Assembly: GCA_965115915.1 (NCBI GenBank)
Contig: OZ220483.1
Coordinates: 1,798,001-1,862,000 of the forward strand
Length of the DNA stretch: 64,000 bases
Reading direction: 5' to 3'
Source: G965115915 sp965115915
Lineage (GTDB): Bacteria > Pseudomonadota > Gammaproteobacteria > Eutrophobiales > Eutrophobiaceae
This document shows positions 10,801-18,157 of the stretch, piece after piece. The notes below the pieces were generated by a model. It made no database searches. It had not been told where the DNA came from and was given only the letters and a program-made list of their open reading frames with translations. Every line of letters starts with the position of its first letter. Position 1 is the first letter of the stretch. Made by a program: the position numbers and the translations under genes.

Positions 10801-11609
10801 AAGACAACGTGGTAGGGGAAACAGCCACAAAACTGCATCAGGATGCACTTACCATGCTGGAAAAGATCATTACTGAACAATGGTTCTCGGCACGTGCCAT
10901 CGTGGGAATATCTCCGGCCAACACGGTCGATCACGACGATATTGCGATCTATTCGGATGCCAGTCGCCGCCATGTGCTGACGAAATTTCATACTTTAAGA
11001 CAACAGACCAAAAAAAACTCGGGGCAGCCAAACTATGCGCTGGCGGATTTCGTTGCTCCGGCAGAATCCGGTATCCCTGATTGGTTGGGGACATTTGCGG
11101 TAGCTGCCGGTTTTGGTATGGAAGAACGTCTACAACAACTTGAACGGGAACAAGACGATTATCAGGCAATCATGCTCAAAGCACTGGCTGATCGCTTTGC
11201 CGAGGCGCTGGCAGAGCGCCTGCACGAGCGAGTCAGACGCGAATTCTGGGGTTACGCCAGCAACGAGACACTGGACAATGCCGCACTGATCCGAGAACAG
11301 TACCAGGGAATACGACCAGCACCCGGCTATCCTGCCTGTCCGGACCACAGCGAGAAAAAAAACCTGTGGCGCCTGCTGGATATCGATAACGCAGTCCATA
11401 TCAAACTGCTTGACTCTGGCGTCATGTATCCAAACGCGGCTGTGAGCGGTTGGTACTTCTCACACCGGAAGTCGCGTTATTTTGGACTTGGTCCAATCAA
11501 TCGGGATCAGATAGCGGATTACGCACGTAGGAAAAACGTCGCTGCCGAAACAGCACAAGCCTGGCTGATGCCAAACCTTGGCTATAATCCAGGCACGAAT
11601 TCCGATTGA
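7869..11609 (+). CDS. metH: Cobalamin-dependent methionine synthase
   Basis: Transfers methyl from 5-methyltetrahydrofolate to homocysteine via methylcobalamin. All four modules are present: homocysteine domain (start to about 330; zinc cysteines in GLNCALG and GGCCGT), pterin-binding domain (NIGERTNVTGS, SINDSS-like MIDSSKW), cobalamin module with the axial histidine in GDVHDIGKNIV (nt about 10171-10203), and the C-terminal AdoMet reactivation domain (RPAPGYPACPDHSEK, GWYFSHRKSRYFG). The ATG at 7869 overlaps the end of polA; an upstream in-frame start at 7848 lies deeper inside polA. Because it overlaps polA there is no room for a cobalamin riboswitch directly upstream. Length 1246 residues, full size. 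Confidence 0.97.
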   Translation: MTHTEVQTATGRQRIARLRSLLKERIVYLDGAMGTAIQQHDLQEADYRGKRFVEHPCDLKGNNDLLSLSQPDLIRAIHRSHLEAGTDIIETNTFNSTAIAMADYQMQDLVYELNLSAARLARECANDFGTDRCVAGVLGPTNKTCSISPDVNRPEYRDISFEALVEAYSEAIRGLIDGAVDVLLVETIFDTLNAKAALFAIDQYMEQHGVQLPVMISGTITDASGRTLTGQTTEAFWNSVRHINPLSVGLNCALGPSELRQHIEELSALADCHISAHPNAGLPNAFGEYELSAQDMAEQLAEWADSGLVNILGGCCGTDHEHIAAIVRETAHLPPRRHPEVQPRLRLSGLEPLNVSEDMNFVNIGERTNVTGSPKFLRVIKEEQDLEKALRIALQQIENGAQIIDICMDEGLLDTERLLPEFLNLIAAEPNISRVPIMIDSSKWSVIEASLRCLQGKGIVNSISLKEGEEPFLHQAKLIRRYGAAVVVMAFDEQGQADTTQRRYEVCKRSYELLVEKIGFPPEDIIFDPNVLTVATGMQEHDNYAVSFFEATRLIRENLPATLVSGGISNISFSFRGNNTVREAMHTVFLYHAVHAGLNMGIVNAGQLGIYTEIDPELRDHVEDVLLNRRPDATDRLILLADSLKTDTRSESNERTETWRSGSVRERLIHALVKGIPDYIEEDAEEARLGCDYPLEIIEGPLMDGMNIVGDLFGDGRMFLPQVVKSARVMKKAVAWLTPYIEKAQQTMTSPTNAVRNQGCIIIATVKGDVHDIGKNIVSVVLQCNNYRVIDLGVMVPAQRILDEAMNHNADIIGLSGLISPSLEEMVHVAREMERQQFRLPLLIGGATTSRTHTAVKLSPVYKQPVVHVKDASRAVNVVASLLSETLRSSFVEKTSREYSILRERHLGKQRDIQWLTLEQARENHFQTDWEDHRPIPPKHPGIHVFMDYPLAELTDYFDWTPFFMAWELAGKFPRILQDNVVGETATKLHQDALTMLEKIITEQWFSARAIVGISPANTVDHDDIAIYSDASRRHVLTKFHTLRQQTKKNSGQPNYALADFVAPAESGIPDWLGTFAVAAGFGMEERLQQLEREQDDYQAIMLKALADRFAEALAERLHERVRREFWGYASNETLDNAALIREQYQGIRPAPGYPACPDHSEKKNLWRLLDIDNAVHIKLLDSGVMYPNAAVSGWYFSHRKSRYFGLGPINRDQIADYARRKNVAAETAQAWLMPNLGYNPGTNSD

Positions 11610-11849
11610 GCTAGCGGGTTTCAAAGAAGCCACCATACCGGCATTATCCAATAAGAAGATGATGGTGAAGCCGAGCGCTTTGTGAAGCGGATGCCCTGCC
11701 CTCACTTCGTTGCGGTTGATGGTTGCACTTTGTTTGGACGTAGTCAGCGGTGTTTTCCAAGATGTTCGGATTGGCTGTACTGTATCAACCCTCCACTTCG
11801 CGTTGGACAATTCAACGCTATGAAGCGCGTTGAATCTTCTTGACCACTT
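11610..11849. other. Intergenic stretch between metH and the EcoRV-like locus, no gene recognised
   Basis: This stretch of about 240 bases separates core genes from the restriction-modification patch. Short open frames here give no recognisable protein. Its one clear structure is a 9-bp inverted repeat near the right end. It may include one edge of the acquired segment, but no direct repeats or integrase support that. Confidence 0.4.
11810..11835. repeat. 9-bp perfect inverted repeat downstream of the endonuclease remnant
   Basis: Arms ATTCAACGC (11810-11818) and GCGTTGAAT (11827-11835) enclose an 8-base loop. It lies 15 bases beyond the stop of the minus-strand endonuclease remnant and could act as a transcript-end hairpin, but no T-run follows on either strand. 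It could equally be a protein-binding site. Confidence 0.5.
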
Positions 11850-12224
11850 TCATCCTCCCCTGCGTAACGCGCCTTTTTCGCGCCAGTAAGCCTCAAATTC
11901 CGCTTCGGAAGAAAATGCCCCATTACCTGCGATGAAATCCTCCAGTCTCCCGCGCAGACTGCCTATGTTCGCGGTATTGCCGCTGCCAGGATGCTTGCCA
12001 GCAATTCGCCACTTTTCCTGCACGAATACCGAGACATCATCGAAGGGCAGTACGATGTTTTGCAGTTCGTCGAACGAGTAAATCGACGCATCCGCCGCCC
12101 GCTTCTCCTTAATGCGTCTGTATACAAAGCCGATGATCCAGTGCTGCTTGTACTCGCTATATGGGAAAACGACGCTGTATCCGTTTTGGATGGAAGCGAG
12201 CTCCTTGAGAATGAAGTCCCTCAT
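11850..12224 (-). pseudogene. EcoRV-like type II restriction endonuclease, N-terminally truncated remnant
   Basis: The 124-residue product aligns by eye with roughly residues 105-222 of EcoRV. Shared blocks include HWIIGFVYRRI (EcoRV HWIIGYVYTRV), EKWRIAGKHPGSGNTANIGS (EcoRV DKWVIAGDLAGSGNTTNIGS) and the F-x-SEAEFEAYWRE tail. The retained segment contains the GSGNT recognition loop that contacts GATATC. The missing first 100 or so residues would hold the catalytic D74, D90 and K92, so it cannot cleave as EcoRV does. The last 25 or so residues are also missing. Its ATG overlaps the methylase stop (ATGA), so it may still be translated by coupling. The frame is otherwise open, suggesting a recent deletion or retained expression. 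Confidence 0.82.
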
Positions 12225-13060
12225 CCGATGACGAGCGCCTCCGTCATCTTGTTGCGAAGACTTTCGGTGGACCCTAAATGATAGAAATGCTCGTGAGTCC
12301 TGATGTCGTAGCCGTCGAACACGGCGTAAAGGTTGCTGTTACGCCGATACTTGTTTCCCGCCCACATGGAATAAAGGAACGGGCAGGGTAGCGCTTTCAG
12401 TGCCTGCTCAAGATCGGTTGAATCCGCATCTGTCCATTTGTTGAAGTAGTCGGTGAATCGGCCCGCATATGGCGGATCAGCGTAGACGATATCATCAATC
12501 GCGGCGTAGGTCATCGTGGTTCTCCAATCCGCGCAAACGAATTCCCAATCTCTTCCAGCCATTGCTTGAGCAGTCCATTGAACCTGATTGCAAATTCGTG
12601 TGATATAGGCTTGCCGGAACCTTTCCGGCTTACGGCAAAAAGGCGTGTTGAACCCACCCTTGCCGTTGAAGCGCATCAAGCCGTTGAAGCAGGCACGATT
12701 GAGGAAAAGGAAATCAAGCGGCTCGTGGTATTCGTTGAATCTGGCACGGACTCGGTAGTAATGCGCCGCACCCTGCTGTCGGAGCAATTTGGCTTCCCCG
12801 TCCAAATATGTTTTCGTCTTCTCCGCCGTGAGCAGGCCACGCTGAATGTTCGAATAGAACCTGATGATGTGTTCGTTCGTATCACCCACCAGCGCTCGTT
12901 GTGGAGCCAGATTGAACAGTACTACACCAGAGCCAAGAAACGGCTCAACCCACTTACCCCTGCCAGACCACGATGACGCGCCATCTCGGATTAACAGGAT
13001 TAGTTTCGTCTTGATACCCTGCGTTTTGATTGGCGGGGCTTTTGTGGCAATCCCACTCAT
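12221..13060 (-). CDS. EcoRV-type DNA adenine-N6 methyltransferase (Dam/alpha class)
   Basis: A 279-residue alpha-group adenine methylase. The AdoMet motif I is VEPFLGSGVVLFN and the catalytic motif IV is DPPY in VYADPPYAGR. Resemblance to M.EcoRV is strong along the length: PPIKTQGIKTKL at the N-terminus, PLDFLFLNRACFNGLMRFN, GGFNTPFCRKPERF, QAYITRICNQV and EHFYHLGSTESLRNKMTEAL. The predicted target is GATATC. The gene looks intact and full length, while its partner endonuclease immediately downstream is truncated, so this is probably a solitary methylase. Sites such as 3451-3456, 6064-6069 and 8127-8132 in this window should be methylated if it is active. Specificity is inferred from homology. 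Confidence 0.9.
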   Translation of the reverse strand: MSGIATKAPPIKTQGIKTKLILLIRDGASSWSGRGKWVEPFLGSGVVLFNLAPQRALVGDTNEHIIRFYSNIQRGLLTAEKTKTYLDGEAKLLRQQGAAHYYRVRARFNEYHEPLDFLFLNRACFNGLMRFNGKGGFNTPFCRKPERFRQAYITRICNQVQWTAQAMAGRDWEFVCADWRTTMTYAAIDDIVYADPPYAGRFTDYFNKWTDADSTDLEQALKALPCPFLYSMWAGNKYRRNSNLYAVFDGYDIRTHEHFYHLGSTESLRNKMTEALVIG

Positions 13061-13210
13061 GGCAAAGCAGCATGGCGCGTGGATTGCACCGTGTCGACTT
13101 TTGTCCTAAGAGCCTGCGCCGTAGCCTGATTTCCGGTCGGTCAGGTGAACAAAACCCGAGTGAGTTTCATCGTTTCGCAGCTTACGCCAGGTGTTCAAGC
13201 GGGCAATCTC

Positions 13211-14170
13211 CTAGGGTATGGCGCCGAACCGTTGCCATAAACTGCGGGCTTTTTCTCTGGCATTTTCCAGTTCCGTTCCTGACAGATGACGCCACTCAAT
13301 CTGATCGCGCATATTCTGCGCGGGAGGGAAGCCCGAGGCGGCAGCAATGCCAAGCCATGCGTATGCTGCCTCGATATCTTTGGTGGCGTCCTTCCCCTGG
13401 TAATACAGCATGCCCAGACTGTACTGGGCCGCAATATCACCGGATTCCGCCGCCTTCCTGAACCAGAACAGGCGTTCGCCAATATCTTGTGGAAGCCCCA
13501 GCTTTTTCTCATACATATACAGCAGATTGCTTTGCGAGCGCACAAAGCCCTGTACAGCGGCCTTGCGATACCAGTATATGGCCTCGCTATAGTCCTGCTC
13601 GACCCCGCGCCCATTCTGATACATAATCCCCAAATCATGCTGCGCTGCGGCCCAGCCCTTATGTGCTGCCCTGGCATACCACTTTATCGCTTCCTGATAA
13701 TCCTGTGTCACTCCAATACCCTCGTGGAACATATAACCCAGATTTGCCTCTGCCTCCACATCTCCCTGCAACGCGGCACGGCGAAACCATTTCACCGCTT
13801 CCCAGTAATCCCGCCGCAGTACATTGCCCTCAATATACATGCGTGCGACACGGACCTGGGAACGGGGGATACTTTGCTCCGCTGCCTGCAAATACCACTG
13901 CGCCGCTAATTCAGTGTCTTTGTCAGTACCCACTCCGGCAGCGTACATGTGTCCCAGCATGTCCTGGGCGGATGCATTGCCTTCTTCCGCCAATTGCTGA
14001 AACTGCCGCAAAGCGGTCGTGTAATCACCCGCATCGTACTGTTCCATGGCACGGTCAAAATCCGATCTGCGATCACAGGAAAGCAGTATGCACAGACAGC
14101 ATAGAGAAGCGACCACTCCAGCACTGCAATTTCGCCGGCTGATACCCGCACATAGTTTATCTACCGTCAC
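13211..14170 (-). CDS. Sel1-repeat lipoprotein
   Basis: A predicted exported lipoprotein made of about seven tandem Sel1-like (TPR-like) repeats. The N-terminal hydrophobic segment ends in the lipobox-like LLSC followed by DRR. Repeats of about 36 residues follow, each with the pattern A-x-x-x-LG-x-M-Y-x-x-G-x-G-V-x-x-D-x-x-x-A-x-x-W-Y-x-x-AA, for example AQHDLGIMYQNGRGVEQDY. The GTG at 14170 is preferred because GAGAGG sits five bases upstream; GTG 14176 is the alternative. It is the last gene of a probable minus-strand operon with two kinases (57-base gap), so it may be a scaffold or substrate for their signalling. The exact role is unknown. Confidence 0.82.
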   Translation of the reverse strand: MTVDKLCAGISRRNCSAGVVASLCCLCILLSCDRRSDFDRAMEQYDAGDYTTALRQFQQLAEEGNASAQDMLGHMYAAGVGTDKDTELAAQWYLQAAEQSIPRSQVRVARMYIEGNVLRRDYWEAVKWFRRAALQGDVEAEANLGYMFHEGIGVTQDYQEAIKWYARAAHKGWAAAQHDLGIMYQNGRGVEQDYSEAIYWYRKAAVQGFVRSQSNLLYMYEKKLGLPQDIGERLFWFRKAAESGDIAAQYSLGMLYYQGKDATKDIEAAYAWLGIAAASGFPPAQNMRDQIEWRHLSGTELENAREKARSLWQRFGAIP

Positions 14171-14233
14171 AAACACCTCTCAGGGCTCCGGACAAAAGAC
14201 AGCCTTATTCTTTCAGTCAGAGGTGAAAAAGGT

Positions 14234-15484
14234 TCAACGACCAAACAGTGCTTTACGGCCCTTCTTTTTTTTCGAAGCAACCGGCTCATTCCCCGGCACA
14301 GCATGTACGGCTTCTCCATGCAAAAAGCGCCGGATATCATTTGCCATCAATTCCACCGTCTGGTAACGATCTTCTTCCAGGTAGTGTGTCGCTTTTTTGA
14401 TGATATGTATCAGGATCTGCTCATCACCTTTCTCATTATAGTGTTTTTCAATCGGACTTATCTCTCCCAGGGAGGCACTCTGGTAGAGACTGTCTTCAGT
14501 ATCTCCCTGTATGGCCCTTTGCAGCATTACCACCTCAAACAGGATCAGACCCAGCGAATACACATCACTCAGGTGATTCAGCGTGTCGTTTCGACCTTTG
14601 GCTTGTTCCGGAGACATATAAGCAAGCGTTCCCATAACATGTCCTATCTGGGTCCCGGTTTGATTCGCGGTATCAAATCCTTCGTTAGGCTTCAAACGAA
14701 CCGTCCCGGAATCATCGAACACCTTGGCCTCTTCACTGACCAGCTTGGCAATCCCCCAGTCCATCACATAGACCTCATGATAACGACCGATCATGATGTT
14801 TATGGGCTTCAGATCACGATGCACAACGCCCTTTCGGTGAGCATAATGTACCGCATCACAGACCTTCAGAAAATGTTCCAGTCTCGCCCTGAGAATATGC
14901 TTCTCATCCGCTTTGCCCCGTTCCTGATATTGCTCACGCGTCTGTTCTATATACTTCCCCAGCGTGATTCCATTAACCAGCTTCATCGCATATGCGATCA
15001 GATCATCGTGAATCAGAAGGTCATATATTGGAATAATCCCCGGATGCTCCAAACGCGCAGTGATCTGCGCTTCAAGAATGAACCGATTGACAAAGGTAGG
15101 ATATTCAGCAACCGTCTTATTGATTTTCTTGTATGCGACAATTCTGCCAAGTCGCCTGTCTTTGGCAAGAAAAATTTCACCCATCGCTCCTTCGTTCAGT
15201 TTATCGATGAGCGAATACTGCCCCTCTTTCCCAAGTTGCCGGAGACGACGCAATGAGGTTTTCTCCGCTGTGATCTGGCGCACATCACCCGCCTTGATCA
15301 CGAAGGTCTTGGCTATCTCCTTATATTCCTCTCCGGTAATCTTTTTCCCAGAAAGCAGGTGAGATGCAAAATCCACATCATCCGCATCCGGGTTGGCTTC
15401 AAGATATGCAGCACGTAGTTTGGTAAGCTCCGAGCGGTCGAGCGATTTCACTGAGTCAAGAATTTTTCTTAGCGTATCGTCCAT
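14234..15484 (-). CDS. Cytosolic Ser/Thr protein kinase (PknB-like, DWG type)
   Basis: A Hanks-type kinase of 416 residues. Residues 1-85 form an N-terminal module with a LDRSELTKLRAAYLEANP start and ITGEEYKEIAKTF end that recurs in the neighbouring kinase. The kinase domain has a glycine loop NEGAMGEIFLAKD (about 97-109), the ATP lysine K119 in VAYKK, HRDLKPINIMIG (222-233), DWG at 242-244 in place of DFG, and GTLAYMSPEQAKG in the activation segment. It ends in a Lys-rich tail (KKKKGRK) with no membrane segment, so it should be soluble. It lies between the membrane kinase and the Sel1 lipoprotein. Catalytic residues look complete, so activity is likely. Confidence 0.92.
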   Translation of the reverse strand: MDDTLRKILDSVKSLDRSELTKLRAAYLEANPDADDVDFASHLLSGKKITGEEYKEIAKTFVIKAGDVRQITAEKTSLRRLRQLGKEGQYSLIDKLNEGAMGEIFLAKDRRLGRIVAYKKINKTVAEYPTFVNRFILEAQITARLEHPGIIPIYDLLIHDDLIAYAMKLVNGITLGKYIEQTREQYQERGKADEKHILRARLEHFLKVCDAVHYAHRKGVVHRDLKPINIMIGRYHEVYVMDWGIAKLVSEEAKVFDDSGTVRLKPNEGFDTANQTGTQIGHVMGTLAYMSPEQAKGRNDTLNHLSDVYSLGLILFEVVMLQRAIQGDTEDSLYQSASLGEISPIEKHYNEKGDEQILIHIIKKATHYLEEDRYQTVELMANDIRRFLHGEAVHAVPGNEPVASKKKKGRKALFGR

Positions 15485-15555
15485 CCCTCACTCCGTGTTT
15501 TCGGATCAAGCTGGTCAATCAAAGAGCAAAACCATTCCTCCAGTCATCCAGAATC

Positions 15556-17916
15556 CTACGGCACCCGCGGTGGCGCCCACATGACCATGTACCAGCCAGG
15601 CACCATCAGTTTACAGTAAATCATCAGCTCCTGCTTGTTTCTATCGGCAAAAAAATAGCCTACCTGGTCGCTTGCCCTGCGGCGCAATACCCTTCGTGCC
15701 ACAGACAGTACGCGTTCCTCGGCGTCGATCGAATCACCTTGGCTGGCAACGGAGCTAAAAGCGATCACCGCACCATTTCGATCCATCATCCAAACCCTGG
15801 TGCCAGACAACACTGGCCCGGACAACATCTGCTGTTCCAGATAAGCCACAGATATTTCCGCCTGCACCACACCACTGGCATCCGGCAAAAGCCTGCTCAC
15901 CGACAACAACTCATGCTCCCCACTGGCATCCAGATAGGGCATGTGCCAGGAAAATTCCTCACCAGCCTTGAACCACTCAACCTCACGCGCATCAAATTGC
16001 ACCGGGTAGTTGGTATTGGCAGGGAATGCCAACATGTCCCCCTCATTCAACACCAGGTGCAAACGCTGCAGCCCGAGCCCCAGACCAGACATCTGCATCG
16101 GCAACAAAGCCTCAATGTCGGGATCGTGATGAACATCAAGCTCGGCAAAATACGGCGATAGTCTGTCGGTAATGGCAGACAGCCTGACCATGTCATTTGC
16201 CGACTCTTGGTCCGAATGCAACAACCACACTGGTGTCTGCAAACTGACTGGCTGCAAATAACCCGGGAGTTTCGCATAATCAGCCGGTGGAGCCTGAGAC
16301 ATCTGGCTCATCGTGTATGGCGACCACTGCAAATCAATACCTTCCTGTGCCGATGAAAACAGCCCTGTGTCGGAAACCGCTGGTAGCATGGACAACCGGT
16401 TGACCAAATCATCCAATGCCTGCTGGGCATGCCGCAAACTGCTGTCAATCAGATTCGCTCGGCTACTCAGGACACTGATGCGATTAAGGGCCTGATGTTC
16501 CAGACTATATACTGAATCACGCGACAACAACGCATGAAAGCCACTTCTGTAATGCACCAGGCTCTGGTACAGGAACAGCGAAATCAAAACGAAACAGACC
16601 AGAGTACTCCACACCATGATTTTCAACGTGGCACGCCGGTGGTTGGATATCCAACGCAATACCTTCTGCCGGACATTCTCCGGACGTGCGTGGATTGACT
16701 CACCATGCATGAAACGCCGTAGATCATCACTGAACTCCTCAACTGTTGCATAACGCTCTGCTATTTCCGTCTGCGTTGCCTTGTTCACTATTGCAAACAA
16801 TGGTTCCTGTATATCCGCCTGTTTGCTGTATACAGGAACTGGGTCAATGGTTCCGTTGCGGGCCTTCATCAACACCTCACGGGGATTTTTCCCTCTGATG
16901 CCGCGATATAAAGTGACGATCTCGTGCAGAATAAGCCCCAGCGAATACAGGTCGCTACGACCATCAAGCAAATCATGTTTGGCACTGGCCTGTTCCGGGG
17001 ACATGTAAGCTGGCGTTCCCACAATCCTGCCCACATGCGTAATAGCCTCCTCTTCTTCCTGCGCCTCGGATTTCTCCGTATTCGGCTCCTTTCCCTCATC
17101 CACTACAACTCTCACTACCTTTTGCGTATCTATGATTTTCCCATGACCGCGAACCAGTTTTGCAATCCCCCAGTCCATCACATAGACCTCATTGTAGTCC
17201 CCCAGCATAATGTTTCTGGGTTTCAGATCCCGGTGCAACACCCCTTTCCTGTGCGCATAGTGAACCGCATCGCATATCTTCAGGAAATGCTCCAGACGGG
17301 AAGACAGTGAATGCTGCTCATCCACTTCACCATACTCGTCATACTGGCGCTGGGTCTCAACGATATAATCACGCAGCGTCTTCCCTCGAATCAGCTTCAT
17401 CGTGTAACCAAGCCTGCCTTTCTCCATTAACAAACTATGGATCGGGATTATCGATGGATGCTCAAGCTGGGCAATAACCTGCGCCTCGGTAAAAAAGCGC
17501 CTGCGGTAGTTTTTCTTGTCGAGTATCTCCTCCTTCAGGCTTTTGTAAACCACGGTCCTTGCCAACCGGGTGTCGTAGGCAAGCATGATTTCACCCATGG
17601 CACCAGAATCAATGGTCTGCAAGACATCGTACTCGCCGACCCGAAACTGCGTGCCTCTGTCTCCAGTCTGACTGCGCAGACCCTCTCCTTGTGAACCATC
17701 CTTATCCGAGTCAAGACTCGTTACATCAACACTCTCCTCGGCACAGATATTCTTGTACTCTTCCGAGCTTATCTTGTTGTTTTTATAGAGATATGCCGCG
17801 AAACCGATGTTGCTGTACTTGCCATCCCCGAGCTGTCCGCAAAACTCCAGATAAAGACTCCTGAGTTGTTGCGGGTCCAGCCTGACAAGGTTTCCGATGA
17901 TAGATTCTTTGAGCAT
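15556..17916 (-). CDS. Transmembrane Ser/Thr protein kinase with extracytoplasmic sensor domain
   Basis: A 786-residue receptor-like kinase. Residues 1-60 match the N-terminal module of the downstream kinase (LDPQQLRSLYLEF, ISSEEYKNI). The kinase domain follows with DSGAMGEIMLAYD, K125 in VVYKS, HRDLKPRNIMLG (228-239), DWG (248-250) and GTPAYMSPEQAS; a Glu-rich insert (about 274-292) lies in the activation loop. One transmembrane helix spans about 432-453 (MVWSTLVCFVLISLFLYQ). The remaining 330 residues should lie outside the membrane; their end, KLMVPGWYMVMWAPP, is reminiscent of dCache sensors, but I cannot confirm that fold. It is first in a likely operon with a second kinase and a Sel1 lipoprotein. 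Confidence 0.9.
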   Translation of the reverse strand: MLKESIIGNLVRLDPQQLRSLYLEFCGQLGDGKYSNIGFAAYLYKNNKISSEEYKNICAEESVDVTSLDSDKDGSQGEGLRSQTGDRGTQFRVGEYDVLQTIDSGAMGEIMLAYDTRLARTVVYKSLKEEILDKKNYRRRFFTEAQVIAQLEHPSIIPIHSLLMEKGRLGYTMKLIRGKTLRDYIVETQRQYDEYGEVDEQHSLSSRLEHFLKICDAVHYAHRKGVLHRDLKPRNIMLGDYNEVYVMDWGIAKLVRGHGKIIDTQKVVRVVVDEGKEPNTEKSEAQEEEEAITHVGRIVGTPAYMSPEQASAKHDLLDGRSDLYSLGLILHEIVTLYRGIRGKNPREVLMKARNGTIDPVPVYSKQADIQEPLFAIVNKATQTEIAERYATVEEFSDDLRRFMHGESIHARPENVRQKVLRWISNHRRATLKIMVWSTLVCFVLISLFLYQSLVHYRSGFHALLSRDSVYSLEHQALNRISVLSSRANLIDSSLRHAQQALDDLVNRLSMLPAVSDTGLFSSAQEGIDLQWSPYTMSQMSQAPPADYAKLPGYLQPVSLQTPVWLLHSDQESANDMVRLSAITDRLSPYFAELDVHHDPDIEALLPMQMSGLGLGLQRLHLVLNEGDMLAFPANTNYPVQFDAREVEWFKAGEEFSWHMPYLDASGEHELLSVSRLLPDASGVVQAEISVAYLEQQMLSGPVLSGTRVWMMDRNGAVIAFSSVASQGDSIDAEERVLSVARRVLRRRASDQVGYFFADRNKQELMIYCKLMVPGWYMVMWAPPRVP

Positions 17917-17946
17917 ATTTCAGCAAAATCCTAAATTTCCGGATGA

Positions 17947-17975
17947 ATTCTGCTACGACGACACACGCTTGTCAA
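17947..17975 (-). promoter_or_regulatory. Predicted sigma-70 promoter of the kinase/Sel1 operon
   Basis: Read on the minus strand, a perfect -35 TTGACA (17970-17975) is separated by 17 bases from -10 CAGAAT (17947-17952; 4 of 6 matches). The predicted transcript start is near 17940, giving a leader of about 24 bases before the ATG at 17916. The -10 and spacer overlap one arm of a 10-bp inverted repeat. Confidence 0.6.
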
Positions 17976-17993
17976 AATGCCTCTCGTAGCAGA
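17949..17993. repeat. 10-bp perfect inverted repeat flanking the kinase-operon -35
   Basis: Arms TCTGCTACGA (17949-17958) and TCGTAGCAGA (17984-17993) are exact reverse complements, 25 bases apart. One arm covers part of the predicted -10 and spacer; the other lies upstream of -35. The arrangement suits a dimeric or looping repressor operator. It lies in the 241-base gap between the divergent kinase operon and msrB, which otherwise holds no gene. Confidence 0.6.
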
Positions 17994-18157
17994 CCAAAAC
18001 CGCACCGGGAACCATCACACCCGATACCGCTCTAAACAGAAAAAATATGTGCTGCGGGTCACGCACTTGAAGGCGCCTCGCCTGAGGAAACGATATGGCA
18101 GGCACACCGAGTTCCGCAACTGGATCAACAGACCTCTCTGCTATAGAATTTCCAAAC

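Noticed and set aside
11460..11810. Minus-strand frame of 116 codons at the end of metH and in the gap before the EcoRV-like locus
   Set aside because: Half of it is the complement of metH, and the rest gives no recognisable protein. There is no ribosome site.
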